This document shows, piece by piece, positions 44,219 through 56,262 of a DNA stretch of 64,000 bases. The notes beneath the pieces were generated by a model. It worked only from the letters and a program-made list of their open reading frames with translations. It ran no database searches and was not told where the DNA came from. Source of the DNA: Coenobita brevimanus (lineage: Eukaryota; Arthropoda; Malacostraca; Decapoda; Coenobitidae); NCBI GenBank assembly GCA_032717465.1, contig CM064713.1, positions 8,107,001 through 8,171,000 of the forward strand. The letters run 5' to 3'. The first letter of the stretch is position 1, and every line of letters begins with the position of its first letter. A program made the position numbers and the translations under genes.

Positions 44219-45833
44219 TGTGCTGGAACGGTTGGAAACTCAAATTGACAGGGACTCACTCCCAATAGCGGCCTCTTCGGTTGTGTTTATTACTTTTCAA
44301 GTGGTCAAGTTAAGAGTGGTAGCATGCCAGAATGATGGGGTCAGTCTCCATCTCGGCCAACCTAAGCCCGACCTTCGCAGTTTCCCAAAATGCTTCTGGG
44401 TTACACATTAACAAGCTACTAGGTAATCTCTATACCACCAGTTCTTAAGGGTTATGCAAACAATAAAGTTTGAGTGGGAGGAAAAGTGTATTAACCCCTT
44501 AACCGCGGGGCGTCACTTTCATGACGCTTGGGAGCAAGGGATCATACCACAGGGCGTCACTTTTGTGATTCTGTGTTATTTTGAAATCGCCCAGGCTTTC
44601 AAGTGGTGGCTTTTATCATCTATCAGTACTGCCAATGTCCAACACTATTCAGCACTCCTAATCTTATCTGTACTCCCATCCATTGTTGACAATTTTGCCA
44701 TTTCTCCATGTTCTTGACTCCCCTCCCTACCTCCTCTCCATTACCCTCTCCTCTCGCCTGCCCGGCCGTGCTATGCTAAGTAAATCTTCCCTGGAATTTT
44801 CCACTGATTTCATCCATTGAAATAAGCCCTATGCCCTATTCTTATACCAAATAATATATACAAGAAAGAAATAAGGTAAGTGATAGTGCCATACACCTGG
44901 AATTGGCAAATTATCACCTGACAGCACCTCATGTGCACTCGTTCGCTAATTTTCGCTGTTTATTTCCCCTTGAAATATGCCGTATAATCTATTCTCATAA
45001 TAAAAATATATATATAAGAAAGGAAGGGAGAAGCCTAAGTGATATTTACATTCACCTGGAACTACCTAATTTATTATGTATTGTCGAGATTTCCTGCCAA
45101 TCATTTCATAGCGTATATATTAGCAGCTGTCACCCCGCTGACATTGGCAGCATTGCACTCCCCCTAGGCAGGCCACCACACTGTATTCAATTTACTGTCG
45201 TCTTTCAAGGTGAAAACATGTCGTATTCGCGCCTGCCCAATTCCACCACTTTTTAGCCCCATGCAAAGAGTCCTGTGACCTCTACCCCCTACTAACCCTC
45301 ATGTGGAAAGAGGTAAAGGGCTAAGTGACTGCTGTGGAACTTGAACTGGCTAATTTGTCAATGAAAATGATAGACAGTGCTTACGATCTATCTGGTGAGT
45401 AAAACAGTGCAAGTGGAAATGTAAATAATGTGTAAAGAATGTGTAAACAGCAAGTGAAAGCAATGAATGTAAATATAAGTGAACAGTAGAAAATTGTTTT
45501 ATAAGTTACTGCAAATGACTGCATAACACAGTGTAAATAAAACAGAAATGTAAATAATGTAAATAAAATAGAGAATGTAAATAGAAATGTAAATGAGTAG
45601 TAATATAAGAATACGAGTATATATACTAGGAGTAATGAAAGTGAAAGTTTCACTATAGCATGTATGAATACTATGAGTTATGAAAGTGGAAGTGAAAGTG
45701 ACAGATTCACTCTCAACGCTAGTATACAGGATGAGAAAGTGAATGCTGCATATTTTACTGAAAGAGAAATTGAATGCCTACAGTGACAATAAACTACTAT
45801 TACTGAAGGAAACTTATGGATAAAGACTGTTGA

Positions 45834-45835
<2 letters not shown>

Positions 45836-45868
<33 letters not shown>

Positions 45869-47642
45869 AGCCTGATGCCCTAATCCCGCAAAGGGTGGCC
45901 ACAGACAAAACGCCTCCAAATCGCTCTGTCACCCACCATTTGACTACCCTCCCCCCAACTCACCCCCCTCTCCCTCATATACCTCTCAACTCCATCCCTC
46001 CACCTCATCCTCGGTCTACCTCTCCCTCTCCCTCCCTCCACTTCACCTACATACACCCTCTTAGTCAGTCTTTCATTCTCCATTCTCTTCACATGTCCAA
46101 ACCACCTCAGTGTATTTCTCCTAATCTTCTCAACCACATCCACATCCATCCCACAGCGTTCCTTCACTTCTTCATTTGTCAACCTGTCCCTCCGTATCAC
46201 TCCACATGCTCCTCTCAAGTAACTCATTTCCACTGCGCTCACTCTTGACTTGTTCCCCTCTTGCAAGGTCAATGCCTCGCTTCCATACGTCAGGGTAGGG
46301 ATCACAATACTATCATGCAGTGACTTCTTAACTTCCATACTCACCTCCCTATTTCTCATCACTGCTTTCAGTATACCAACAACCTTCCTTCCCTGCTGTA
46401 CCCTTTCACGCACTTCATCCCCCAAAGTTCCATCTTTACTCATCGCACTACCCAAGTACTTGAATGCACTCACATTCTCCATATCCTCACCATCCAACCT
46501 CACTGCACACTCTGTGACTTCATTCCTCTCAAACACCATAACTTTACTTTTGTTTACATTAACTTTCAGATTCCTCCTCCTACACACTGTCCCAAATTCA
46601 TTCACCAAACCTTGCAACTCCCATTCATCTTCACTCAACAGTACTGTATCATCAGCAAACAGCAACACCGGAAGCTTCCAAATCTCACCCTCGTTCATTA
46701 GAGCCACCCCCACATCCACTGCCCTACCCTGCACCTCCTTTACAACCCCATCCATGTATATATTAAACAGCCATGGAGACATCACACAACCCTGTTTCAA
46801 TCCCACATTGAGATCAAACAACTCACTCAGCTCACCATCCACTCGCACCGTAACCCTAGCTCCCTCGTACATACTCTTCACAGCACTCAACAATTTCCCA
46901 TCCACTCCATATATTCTTAATACCTTCCACATACCTTGCCTATCTATTCTGTCATAAGCTTTCTCCAAGTCCATGAAGGCAGCATACACTTTCCTTCCCT
47001 TCTCTAGATACTTCTCCACTAAACATCTTAGAACAAATATCTGATCTACACACCTTTTTCCCTTCCTAAATCCCCCTTGTTCTTCTCCAACTAGCTCCTC
47101 TGTCATATGCCTAACCCTATCAATGAGTATTCTACCATATATTTTACCACACTAAGTAGGGAAATACCCCTATGGTTACCACATACTTCTCTCTCTCCTT
47201 TTCCTTTGTATAAAGGAACAATTATACCTGATTTCCAGTCCTCTGGAACCCTTCCCTCATCCCAAGCCAATCTACACAACTTCCATATCCACTCCACAAC
47301 AATCTCACCCTCATACCTAAGCATTTCACCACACACTCCATCAATTCCTGGGGCCTTTCCCAACTTAATATTCTTCATCGCTTCCACTACTTCCTCCCTA
47401 CTGATCTCTTCCTCCCTCCTCTCATCTCTTCTTCTCCCAGCCATTCCCCAACCACTTATACTCACACTGCTCTCACTCTCCACATTCAACAAATCCTCAA
47501 AGTGCTCCTTCCATCTCCTCATTTTCTCTCTCTTCTCCACCAGCAATCTACGAGTATTATTCTTATCTTTCACTCCCCTACTATTTCCCCTTTCACACTG
47601 CCTTACTTTCTTTACCTCCTTCCAAAACAATTACTTACTCTT
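45836..47642 (-). mobile_element. RTE-1 LINE subfamily b, 5'-truncated, in pB-3
   Basis: Minus-strand RTE-1. The frame 45880-47106 (408 codons) is open through the RT core and C-terminus: TEELVGEEQGGFRKGKRCVD, AAFMDLEKAYDRIDRQGMWK, LLFADDTVLLSEDEWELQGL and the end FVCGHPLRD. The preceding frame 47103-47630 carries GKAPGIDGVCGEMLRYEGEI and is separated by a frameshift near 47105-47150. Endonuclease absent. The tail is a TATC/GATA run at 45836-45868. pB-1 shows the empty target (GTAGATATATATAAGTG, read on its reverse strand near 5300). Confidence 0.92.
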
Positions 47643-48042
47643 CCTCCATTTATATAAGTGTTATATAGTAATAGAAATATAAACTGTGAGTGTTTTTATG
47701 AACAATAAATGACAGAACACCAGTGGCGAACGATCGCAAGTGGGAAGGTCATACGTGCTCGTAATTTTCATTGCTTTCACAGTGTTTTTTTTTTTTTTTT
47801 TTTTTTTTGGAGTATGGATTCCAAACTATTTGAGAATGATAGAATAGTGTTTCTAGTGATAATATCAGGCTGTGGTAATCATATTACGCGTTGTCGGGAA
47901 GTGTAAAGTGGAGACTTCGTTACCCAACTTCAGAGGTCTCCACAAGTCCTATGGTACTTGATGAAGGCTCAGCAAACATCCCAGGAGAAAGCTGAAGGTA
48001 TGTGCCATATGCATATTTAATTATAATATTCTAGGACTAGTA

Positions 48043-48251
48043 GCAGCCGTGGCTCAGTGGGTTAGAGCCCTCCACTCTGACCAGAGGGCCGGATGATCGA
48101 ATCCACCCAAGGGTCATTGGTAGATATCAGGAAGGGCATCCGATCATAAAATGCTACACACTCCAGTCCAAAGTCCTCTACCCAGGGGCAACGCCTTAGC
48201 CCTTCAGGGATACCTGGCGTTTAAAAATAAAAAAAAAAAAAAAAAAAAAAA
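48043..48251 (+). mobile_element. tRNA-derived SINE with poly(A)
   Basis: Starts GCAGCCGTGGCTCAGTGG. An A-box-like TGGCTCAGTGG at 48050-48060 and a B-box-like GATCGAATCC at 48095-48104 have tRNA spacing. They are followed by a ~100-bp unrelated body and an A tract at 48222-48251. pB-1 lacks it at the same place (CTAGGACTAATAACTG on its reverse strand, near 4920-4935), confirming insertion into pB-3. Confidence 0.88.
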
Positions 48252-48349
48252 ACTGATTTTTGGCAAATATTTTTGGAGTCTGTCAGAGCGCGAATATGCC
48301 CGCGAGACACACAAGTCAGGCAAGAACAACCCCGCGGTTTAGGGGTTAA

Positions 48350-48980
48350 CAAGACCTAAAATGAGAATAGAAATCATCCCATCTACTAACCTTACAGAAT
48401 AATTCTGAATAAGTTGGCACGTTATTCAAACACCTATATAGTACTAATATCAAATTCCAGTGAATTTAGCTCCCTTCATCCCAGGTTCAGTCCAATGTGG
48501 CTGTCCATATCGTCCCTCTGAGCTCATAGTTCACTGGTCCAGTCTTCTAATATTCTTGACCTTGATTTCCACACTGGGACCTTGACCTCCACACTTGGAC
48601 TTTGACCTCCGCACTGGGGGAGGATGACGGCAGTACCGACCATCTGTCACATTTCCTGGTTGGTGGGCGAGTAACATGCCAGTCTACTCGTGGTGGAAAG
48701 GGAGGGGGAGGATGACAGCTGCACAAGTTGAGGTGATATTATGGTATACTGCAGTTTTTAAATCATCTCTATAATGAGGCAGTGAGAAAAATTAAACACA
48801 GTATCAGTTCACTGCCAAATTATTAATGGAACAAGTTTAAATGAAGACTGGCTGCACAAGTTGAGGTGATATTGCGATATACAGCAGTACGTAGTATTAA
48901 GTACAATGTTGATTTTAGCAAATTCTTTAAAATTCTAGTACATCTATGGGTGCCTGAAAATGTCTTTCTATGAGTCAGTG
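48350..48980. other. Unassigned DNA with small repeats
   Basis: No ORF recognised. It contains three tandem 20-bp units (48561-48620; CTTGACCTCCACACTTGGAC type) and a ~38-bp direct repeat (GCACAAGTTGAGGTGATATT) near 48721 and 48853. Confidence 0.7.
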
Positions 48981-48984
48981 ATAA

Positions 48985-49198
48985 TGCTGACTGTGAAGAA
49001 TGATGAAGAAAAGATGGTGGTGAACAGTGAGGATATTAAACATGCCTGAGAAGAGCATTATAACTGATTGCTGAATGAGTTTGTTTGGAACACGGAAGCT
49101 TTTGAGTCAGTAGATCCAACATTTGGCCCATGGCCTACGATTGATGCTGCTATTGTGGGTAGGGCAATAGGCGGGATCCAGACTGGGAAGGCAGCACG

Positions 49199-49240
<42 letters not shown>

Positions 49241-51990
49241 GCAAGGAAGAAGGAACCAAAGGCCATGAGCCCGCAATAAGAGTTCCCTCTAAGAGAAAAA
49301 CAAAATACAAGAGAGAGCCTAATTCAAGATCTGTTCATTTCGAGATGCCTGGACACACTGCGTTTGAAAGACTGGAGATTATAGGCAGCAGGAAATACAG
49401 ACAGAGGGAGACCATTCTAGAGTTGACCTGTTGCATAAATGAAGAACTGGGAGTAACGGTTAACTCTTGCATTAGAGAGTTGGACAGAAAAGGGATGAGA
49501 GTTTGCTGCTAGATGGGTGCTACGCGCCGGTTGAAGAGGTGGAGAAATGCATGCAGATAGTCCAGAGGAGCAGTGACCATTAAAGTAGCGATAGAAAAGA
49601 GATAAAGATGCAACAGTGCGGCGAAGAGACAGAGGTTGAAGGGAGTCAGTAAGAGGAGGAGGGTTAATGAGACGAAAAGCCTTTGACTCCACCCTATTGA
49701 GAAGAGCTGTATGTGGGGAGCCTCCCCACACATGAGAGTTGTACTCCACACAGGGGCGGATAAAACCCCTGTATACAGTAGAGTCAACAATTGTGCAGGG
49801 GTAAAGAAAGAATGGAGTCGGCTTAGCATACCCAATCTCTTGGAAGCAGATTTTACAAGAGATGTATTATGATCTTTCCAAGATAAGTCCCGTGTAAATG
49901 AAACCCCAAGCATGTTCAAGGATGATGCAGGATTAAGCTGAATATTATTAAACATTAGTGGGTATACCTGTGGAAGATTTTGACGGGTTGATAGGTGTAA
50001 GAACTGAGTCTTAGAAGCAATAAAAACAACAAGATTATTTTTACCCCAGTCAGAGATACGAGCCAAGTCAGACATTAGGTGTACCACAGCCTTATCCCTT
50101 GTTTGTTGAAGTAACTGCTGAGATGGGCGTTGTGGGAACCGAATGTAAAGGTGAAGGTTGAAGTCATCAGCGTATAAGTGGACAGGGTTGGATGTACAGC
50201 TTACAATGTCGTTGATGAATAAAAGGAAGAGAGTTGGTGATAGGACAGAGCCCTGAGGAACACCACTGTTGATAGATCTAGGAGAAGAATGATGGCCGTC
50301 TACAACAGCGGCTATAGAACGACTAGAAAGGAAGCTAGCGATGAAGGCACAGATAGAAGGATAGAAACCGTAAGAGGGCAGTTTGGAAATTAAAGATTTA
50401 TGCCAGACTCGATCGAAAGCCTTTGAGATGTCAAGTGCAATGGCAAAGCTTTCGGCAAAGTCCCGAAAGGAGGATGACCAGGAGTCTGAAAGGTAGGTGA
50501 GAAGATCGCCAGTGGAGCGTCCCTGATGGAACCCGTACTGACGATCAGAAAGAAGGTTGTGATAGGAAAGATGCTTTAAAATTTTTCTATTGAGAATTTA
50601 CTCGAAAACTTTTGAAATACAGGACGTTAAAGCAATTGGACGATAGTTGGAGGGTTGGGAGTGGTCACCCTTCTTTGGGACTGGCTGAGTGAGAGCAAAT
50701 TTCCAGCAAGAAGGAAAGGTACAAGTTGACAGACAAAGGCGAAAGAGTTTGCCTAGGCAGGGTGTAAGCACAGAAGCACAGTTCTTGAGAACAACAGGAT
50801 GGACTCCATCAGGCCCATATGCCTTGTTAGTATTGAGGCCAGTGATGGCAGAAAATACATCAGCTGAAGAAATTTTAATGTCAGCCATGAGGAAGTCAGA
50901 GGCGGGAAGTGATAGAGGAACAGCACCGGAATCGTCTAAGGTGGAATTGGAGGAGAAAGTCTGTGCAAAGAGATCTGCTTTATCAGTAGAAGAAATAGCT
51001 ACAGAACCATCGTAGTAGAAAAGAGGAGGGAAAGATGATGAGGTAAAGTTGTTAGAAAGGTTTTTGGCAAGGTGCCAGAAGGAGCAGGAAGAATCCGAGT
51101 TGGAGAGTTGAGAGCATTTAGTACGGATGAAATTATTTTTAGCAGAACAAAGAACAGACTTAGCACGATTCTGGGCAGAAACGTAAAGATGATGTGATTC
51201 AGGGGTGAGTTGGCTCCGGTACCTTTTGTAGGCCCTCTCTTTGTTGCGGACAGTCAAAGGATATGAGAAAGGAATGAATGCTTCCATGCCTGAGAGAATA
51301 ACCTCCATAATGCCCAAGGCACACTCAGATGGCTCCTGGCCATGGAAGCAATAATCATTCCAGGGAAAATCAAAGAAGTACTGCCTGAGGGCCTCCCAAT
51401 CCGCGGCTCGAAAATGCCACAGGCAACGTTTCCCTGGAGGGTCCACAGGCCGTACCGGAGTGATAGGACAGGTTAAGGTGATAATGTTGTGATCGGAGGA
51501 GCCCAACGGAGGGAAAAGATTAACAGTGTAAGCAGAAGAATTAGTTGTAAGGAAGAGGTCAGGTATGTTGGAGCTCTCTCCAAGGCGGTCTGGGATACGG
51601 GTAGGGTGCTGCACAAGCTGCCCTAGGTCACTAAGGATAGAAAAGCCTGAGTTGACTGCTGAATTGCTGAAGGTCTCAGTAGTGGGGTTAGTTACTTATT
51701 TTATTATTAAGATTATAGATGACTGTGTTGCCCCAGATGATTGGCTTAAGAGTGTGATTATATATACGTACAAAGGGAACAGGAAAGAGGAAATTATAGA
51801 CATAAAACTTTGGACCAGATAATGAAAGTAATGGAGAGTGTTCTAGAAGATATGATTAGAGAGAGTGAGTATTGATGAGATATAGTTTGGGTTCATGCCA
51901 GACAAAGGGACCATTGATGCCATATTCATTGTTCAACAGCTACAGGAAAATTACACCCATTGCAAATTGACTTAGGACCTACACACACGG
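48985..51990 (+). mobile_element. RTE-2 fragment split by a LINE D insertion
   Basis: The left part, 48985-49199, corresponds to VKNDEEKMVVNSEDIKHA and GPWPTIDAAIVGRAIGGIQT. The right part, about 51641-51990, corresponds to [24 protein letters not shown]-like degraded codons and FGFMPDKGTIDAIFIV. The two are adjacent in the RTE-2 copy at 23190-23690. The insert between them is LINE D copy 4. Confidence 0.8.
49200..51640 (-). mobile_element. LINE family D copy 4, longest copy, poly(A)-tailed
   Basis: A 2.4-kb minus-strand insert with a 36-bp poly(T) on the + strand at 49201-49236. It is 5'-truncated inside the endonuclease. The frame 50598-51614 (338 codons) has the endonuclease end [13 protein letters not shown], a long linker and the RT start [20 protein letters not shown] and [18 protein letters not shown] motifs continue, broken, at 50090-50560 (LDISKAFDRVWHKSL; GVPQGSVLSP). 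The 49509-50087 frame gives SDLARISDWGKNNLVVFIAS and NPASSLNMLGVSFTRDLSW, and 49417-49749 the C-terminal end. Stops and frameshifts make it non-functional. Confidence 0.88.
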
Positions 51991-52440
51991 AATTGCTATG
52001 GGAAAGTTGTCTGTCTTTGCTTTGTGTTTCCACCTTTACCAAGTGGAGGTTTTGGGCAAGAAGTACCGTATTTTCGGGCAATATAAGGCGCACACTAATT
52101 TTGGCAGGCCCAATCTGGGAAAAATAAAAGAATACAACTAACCCCAGACTCCCTGGCTGAATGTCTCAAACTTTCGGCACTTGGCCCATTTACATATCAC
52201 TACATAACCATTCATGTGCTGGTTATAAAATTTTCATGTACAGGAATCATGAAAATTTAGACTGACACCCTTTGGTAAGCTACCATGGTAGGCTGTTATA
52301 GTATTTATCGTAACACTACCAAATATCACCACTGACCTCCACCATCACCAGTATTGGCCATCGTTAATAGCTCTAACCATTATCAACAAACAGCACTAAA
52401 ATTATCAATCATCACAATTAATATTATCAATATCTTCTTC
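51991..52440. other. Unassigned DNA with a TACCGTATTTTC-type transposon end
   Basis: At 52066 TACCGTATTTTCGGGCAATA followed by TAAGGCGCACACTAA resembles the inverted-repeat end of a widespread group of DNA transposons; no second end was found. The remainder (52280-52440) is AT-rich with ATCACCA/ATTATCA motifs. Confidence 0.4.
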
Positions 52441-54490
52441 TTCCTGAGTTAAAGGGCATTGTAGGCAGTAGTCTAATTAACCCTCGCCAGGGCCTTCTCA
52501 GGCTACAGGACCAATGGTAACTTGCGGATGTTACATCTGGTGTACACGCCCTGACTGCCTCAGGAACTCCAGGGTGTGGTGAATAACAGCAGCTCGATCC
52601 GTGGTGGCCAGACCACAGCCCCCTAACAACACTGGAAGAGTGAGGGTAGTGATACCCATGGAAGCCAAAGCATCCTTGAGTCTCACTTGGAGGGAGTGAA
52701 AGTGGGGACAGTCTAACAGGAAATGGTGGATAGTGTCTTCAACATTCAGGCACCACTGACAATTGGGACTTGGGGCTATATTTATCCTATATAAATGGGA
52801 TGCCAGACCTGTATGACCTAATCTCAGACGCACTAGAGCAGTATCCAAGGCTTGGGACGATGACCGCGCCCATGGATTGGGGGAGGAATCTTGTCTGTAA
52901 TGCCCTAGGGTGGTACAGGAAAGACTTGCTTGCATAATTGAGTTCCAATGGGAGTAACAAGACCGTAGGACAAGATGGGAGAAGCTGCCAAAATCTAATG
53001 GGTAATGTTCCACAGAGGGGGAAGAATGCGCCATAGTAGCTGCTCTATCAACAGCCTCATTAGCTCGTATACCCACATGGGAAGGTATCCACTGGAAATG
53101 CATGGAATACCCATGGGAGTCCATGGACAGAAGGATGGTCTGGATCTCAAACACTAACTGCCTATGTGCAGAGGAGGATAGAGAACTTACTGTAAGAGAG
53201 AGAGAGATGACTGGGAGTCAGAGAAAACAACTACTGTATTGGCTGGGGAGGTATCATATCTCTAACAAACTGTAAGGCCCCTAAAATAGCATACAACTCA
53301 GAGGCCATCACAGAGTGGCTCCCATCTAGTCTTCAGGTTCGACAAATGGAAAGGGCTTCTACAAACATGGCTGCAGAGGATGATGGTGGTGTAAGGGAAT
53401 GGGAGCCATTGGTGAAAACCTGGAGGAATCCTTGATAAGAAAGGGAGACAAGTTCTTTAAATAAGTTAGGGGCAAAAAGATCGTTGCCAGCTTTACAGTA
53501 GGGGACGTGGAGGGTGAGACTAAACATAGAAGGCAGAGGGGACCAGGGTGGGATAGGGGAGACAGGGGAGACTGTGGAAGGAGTAGGAGGAGGAAGGGAG
53601 AGGACAGAGGAGCAAAGGGCACAGACAAGGACAGGGACATGGGAACAGAGAGGCCAGGAGGGAGTGAGGGGGTCAACAGGAGAATGGGTGAAAAGCACAC
53701 GAAGAGGATGGGATGGGGAGAAGGACATGATGCAACGATAAGTCGACGTTATGATGATGTCTGGCCCATGCTAGTGGCAAGACACCAGACTCCGCATGTA
53801 GGGACACCACTGGGGAGGGCCTAAATGCCCCCAAAGCTATCCATAAGGCAGTGTTCTGGATGACTTCCAACCTATCCAAAACTGACGGGGAGGCTGAACC
53901 ATAAATATCGACACCATACTGTATCCTGCTTAAGATGTAGACGCTATAGAACTTCCCGGGAGGCCCCCCAGCATGTCCCAGCTAAACTTTTCATTATGTC
54001 AAGGCGTTTCAAGCACGAGGATCTTAAATACTCAATATGGGATTTCCATGTTAGGACAGGTCCGTCCAGACGGAGGCCTAGGAAAGTGTGTTGGCGTGGC
54101 AGGGGGACCGGTCCACCTCCCAGGGAGATAAGAGGGAAAGAGGGAAAGCTACGCTTGAGGGTAAAACACATCAGTGCACATTTCTCAACATTAGCCTGCA
54201 GCCCCCACCTGCCTAACCATTGAAGGAGGGCATCCACCCCGGCATAAAGGCACTGTTGAGCTTTTAACAACGTGGGAGCTGTACTGAGCAGTGTAAGATC
54301 ATCTGCATAAACAAGTGGGGTGGTGGCTTGGGGACGTGGGAGATCTTTTCGAAGCACATTAAATAAAAATGGGCTTAAGGCAGCTCTCTGAGGAACGCCG
54401 CGCCTAACATGATGTGGTGTAGACATGGCCCCTCCCACTGATACAGAAGACTGCCTACTTGTTAAGAAACTGAGCAGCCAGGATAGGGGG
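52441..54490 (-). pseudogene. LINE with RNase H domain (I/LOA-like), 5'-truncated
   Basis: Minus strand. RT part 53944-54438: RRGVPQRAALSPFLFN, the catalytic TTPLVYADDLTLLSTAPTLL, and WLGRWGLQANVEKCALMCF. Post-RT part 53673-53879 (MDRLEVIQNTALWIALGAFR). The RNase H-like end lies at 52531-53154: MHFQWIPSHVGIRANEAVDR with the usual WIPSHxG...NExAD pattern, then RLRLGHTGLASHLYRI, a CQWCLNVEDTIHHFLLDCP zinc-knuckle-like motif and a basic end. The RNase H domain separates it from the RTE and CR1-like families here and points to the I group. The central part is frameshifted and the endonuclease is absent. Confidence 0.85.
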
Positions 54491-54623
54491 GACCCCTGGA
54501 ATTATCAGTCTCCACTCCACACTGCATCACTGTGATCACTTGTAAACAAACATGGTGACCCAAGTTGTGCAGAGTTGCCAAATCTGTCTTAGCAAACACT
54601 GCTAGATTGGTATTCAAAAACCA

Positions 54624-55034
54624 CTAAAAGTCACTAAGTAGAAATCCTACACCACTAAGTCTTTCATTTTCCTTTCCTCTGTAGTAAAATAGGAGTTTGC
54701 TGTCTTCGAGCTGAATTACTTTTTCATCTTTTCTGCGGATCTCACTCAAACCTACTGTATCCCAACTAATGTTTTCCAGTTCAGTCATCAGGTTATCAAG
54801 TTTGTAATCTTCTGTGAGGCTTCTTACATTGTATGTGTAGATCATCATCAATTTCATTTTCTTTAACATCCAAGAGTCTAATTTTCCAACACAGTGCCTA
54901 CTCACTTTCAGTGGCACACTGCCCGTAAGCACAGGAGGCAGTGCGGTTGGACCTTTAGCAGACGAAGATCCAACAGGAACGCCCGTCAAATCATTTGCAA
55001 CAGAACTCATGTTTGGTTGAGAGGATTGTGGCAA
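54624..55034 (-). pseudogene. RTE-type endonuclease N-terminal fragment (family J)
   Basis: A minus-strand frame of 136 codons. A low-complexity start is followed by YTYNVRSLTEDYKLDNLMTE, NISWDTVGLSEIRRKDEKVI and FYYRGKENERLSGVGFLLSD, the N-terminal AP-endonuclease pattern of RTE elements (asparagine of YNVR, glutamate of LSEIR). The sequence breaks after about 130 residues near 54620. It is distinct from RTE-1, whose start is GTWNVRGANDEVKER. Confidence 0.8.
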
Positions 55035-55227
55035 ATAGTCTCACCTCCCTGCCACATAGCTTCTGGTGAGATGTATTTTTTTGCCACCTTATTCGTTATA
55101 TTCGGTGGAGCCCAATATATCTATAGGGGGTCCCATGGTCCGCACGGTCTAAGACGGTACCTCGTATATCTACAAGTCCTTCCCCTATCCGCCACCCGGG
55201 GACTCGCCAGGTATCAGTGGGATCCTG

Positions 55228-55232
55228 CCCCT

Positions 55233-55301
<69 letters not shown>

Positions 55302-55401
55302 CATATATATATATATATACATATATCTATCTATCTATCTATCTATATATATATATATATATATATATATCTTTATCTGTCTATCTATCTATATACATAC
55401 A

Positions 55402-55443
<42 letters not shown>

Positions 55444-55478
55444 CTATCTATATATACAGTATATATATATATATATAC
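55228..55478. repeat. Compound microsatellite (TA)n/(TATC)n/(CATA)n
   Basis: About 250 bp of nearly uninterrupted TA, ATAC/CATA and TATC units. ORFs of isoleucine/tyrosine across it are artefacts of the repeat. Confidence 0.97.
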
Positions 55479-55486
55479 ACAGTAAA

Positions 55487-56262
55487 ATCTCAAATTTCGA
55501 TGGACATATGTACCCAAAAACCGCATCTAAATTCAAAACATCGAAATTTAAACTGAACTTCTTATGGGAAAAATCAGTTTGGGTCCAGGGTTTCCCAACT
55601 TCACTACGTAAAATCATGATTTTTTGCCCACACTCCCTGTAAACTTTATGAACTGTAAATGTGGTTAAGTAACTGTAGTTCTGCACTGTATTGCCATATT
55701 GTACTGTAGTGTAGAATACAGCAAAAAATTTTACAGTTTGTCACTATACTGTCAGTTTTTATTACAGTAGTTACTGCACACTGTACAGTACAGTACTTAC
55801 CTTAGGTTATGGAATATTATCACTTGGCTGGCTGGTGTTGGTGGTGTGGGCCAGGGGTAAACTACTCAGTTGAAGTAGCCTTCTCTGTGGAGGTATCCAA
55901 CCCAAACCCCACAAAATCAAAATAATCCTCGAGTATCTGGACATCTGCAGTGTCAACATCTTCCTCCTCACCATCTTGGATGGTTATTAAGGTAATACAT
56001 TTTTTGTTTTCACTATGTGGAAATAAATTATAATAATGTTATTTAAGCACTAAATGGCAGAAATGTGCTTAATTTTTATAAAATAAATGGTTGTATGATA
56101 ATCTTAGCGAGAATACTATAATTTTGGCCACAATGTACGATAACCTCGGATCCGAGAATTTCCATCCCAGACTGAGAGCATTGAGATGCACGACTTTCCA
56201 TCGAAACGTGGGATAGGCAAACCACTCAAAAATGCATCAAATTTTGATTCATCAAATTCTAC
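55487..56262. mobile_element. pogo/Tigger-like element T3, right end missing
   Basis: The left end CAGTAAAATCTCAAATTTCG lies at 55491. The interior repeats CATCGAAATTT and ATCAAATTTTGATTCATCAA motifs and contains no transposase. The expected mirror end is absent; the sequence stops where RTE-1 copy A3 begins. Confidence 0.5.

Larger units (their letters stand above)
44495..48345. mobile_element. piggyBac-like element pB-3, inverted relative of pB-1, with two insertions
   Basis: Flanked by TTAA at 44491-44494 and 48346-48349. Ends CCCCTTAACCGCGGGG and, on the reverse strand, CCCCTAAACCGCGGGG. It is colinear in reverse with pB-1 along its length, including TTTTCACTTT-rich and AAATGTAAAT-rich stretches. 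Taking out an RTE-1 copy (about 45836-47642) and a tRNA-derived SINE (48043-48251) leaves about 1.83 kb, close to the 1.78 kb of pB-1. No transposase ORF. Confidence 0.85.

Noticed and set aside
48043..48120. Functional tRNA gene
   Set aside because: Promoter boxes are present, but the acceptor stem does not close, and the sequence continues into a SINE body with poly(A).
51950..52000. Shared sequence AAATTGACTTAGGACCT here and AAATTGACGTAGGACCT near 42970 as a transposon terminus
   Set aside because: The two places share only ~30 bp and lie beside different elements; no inverted partner or target duplication was found.
55217..55642. ORFs encoding long Ile/Tyr stretches
   Set aside because: They are translations of TA and TATC microsatellites.
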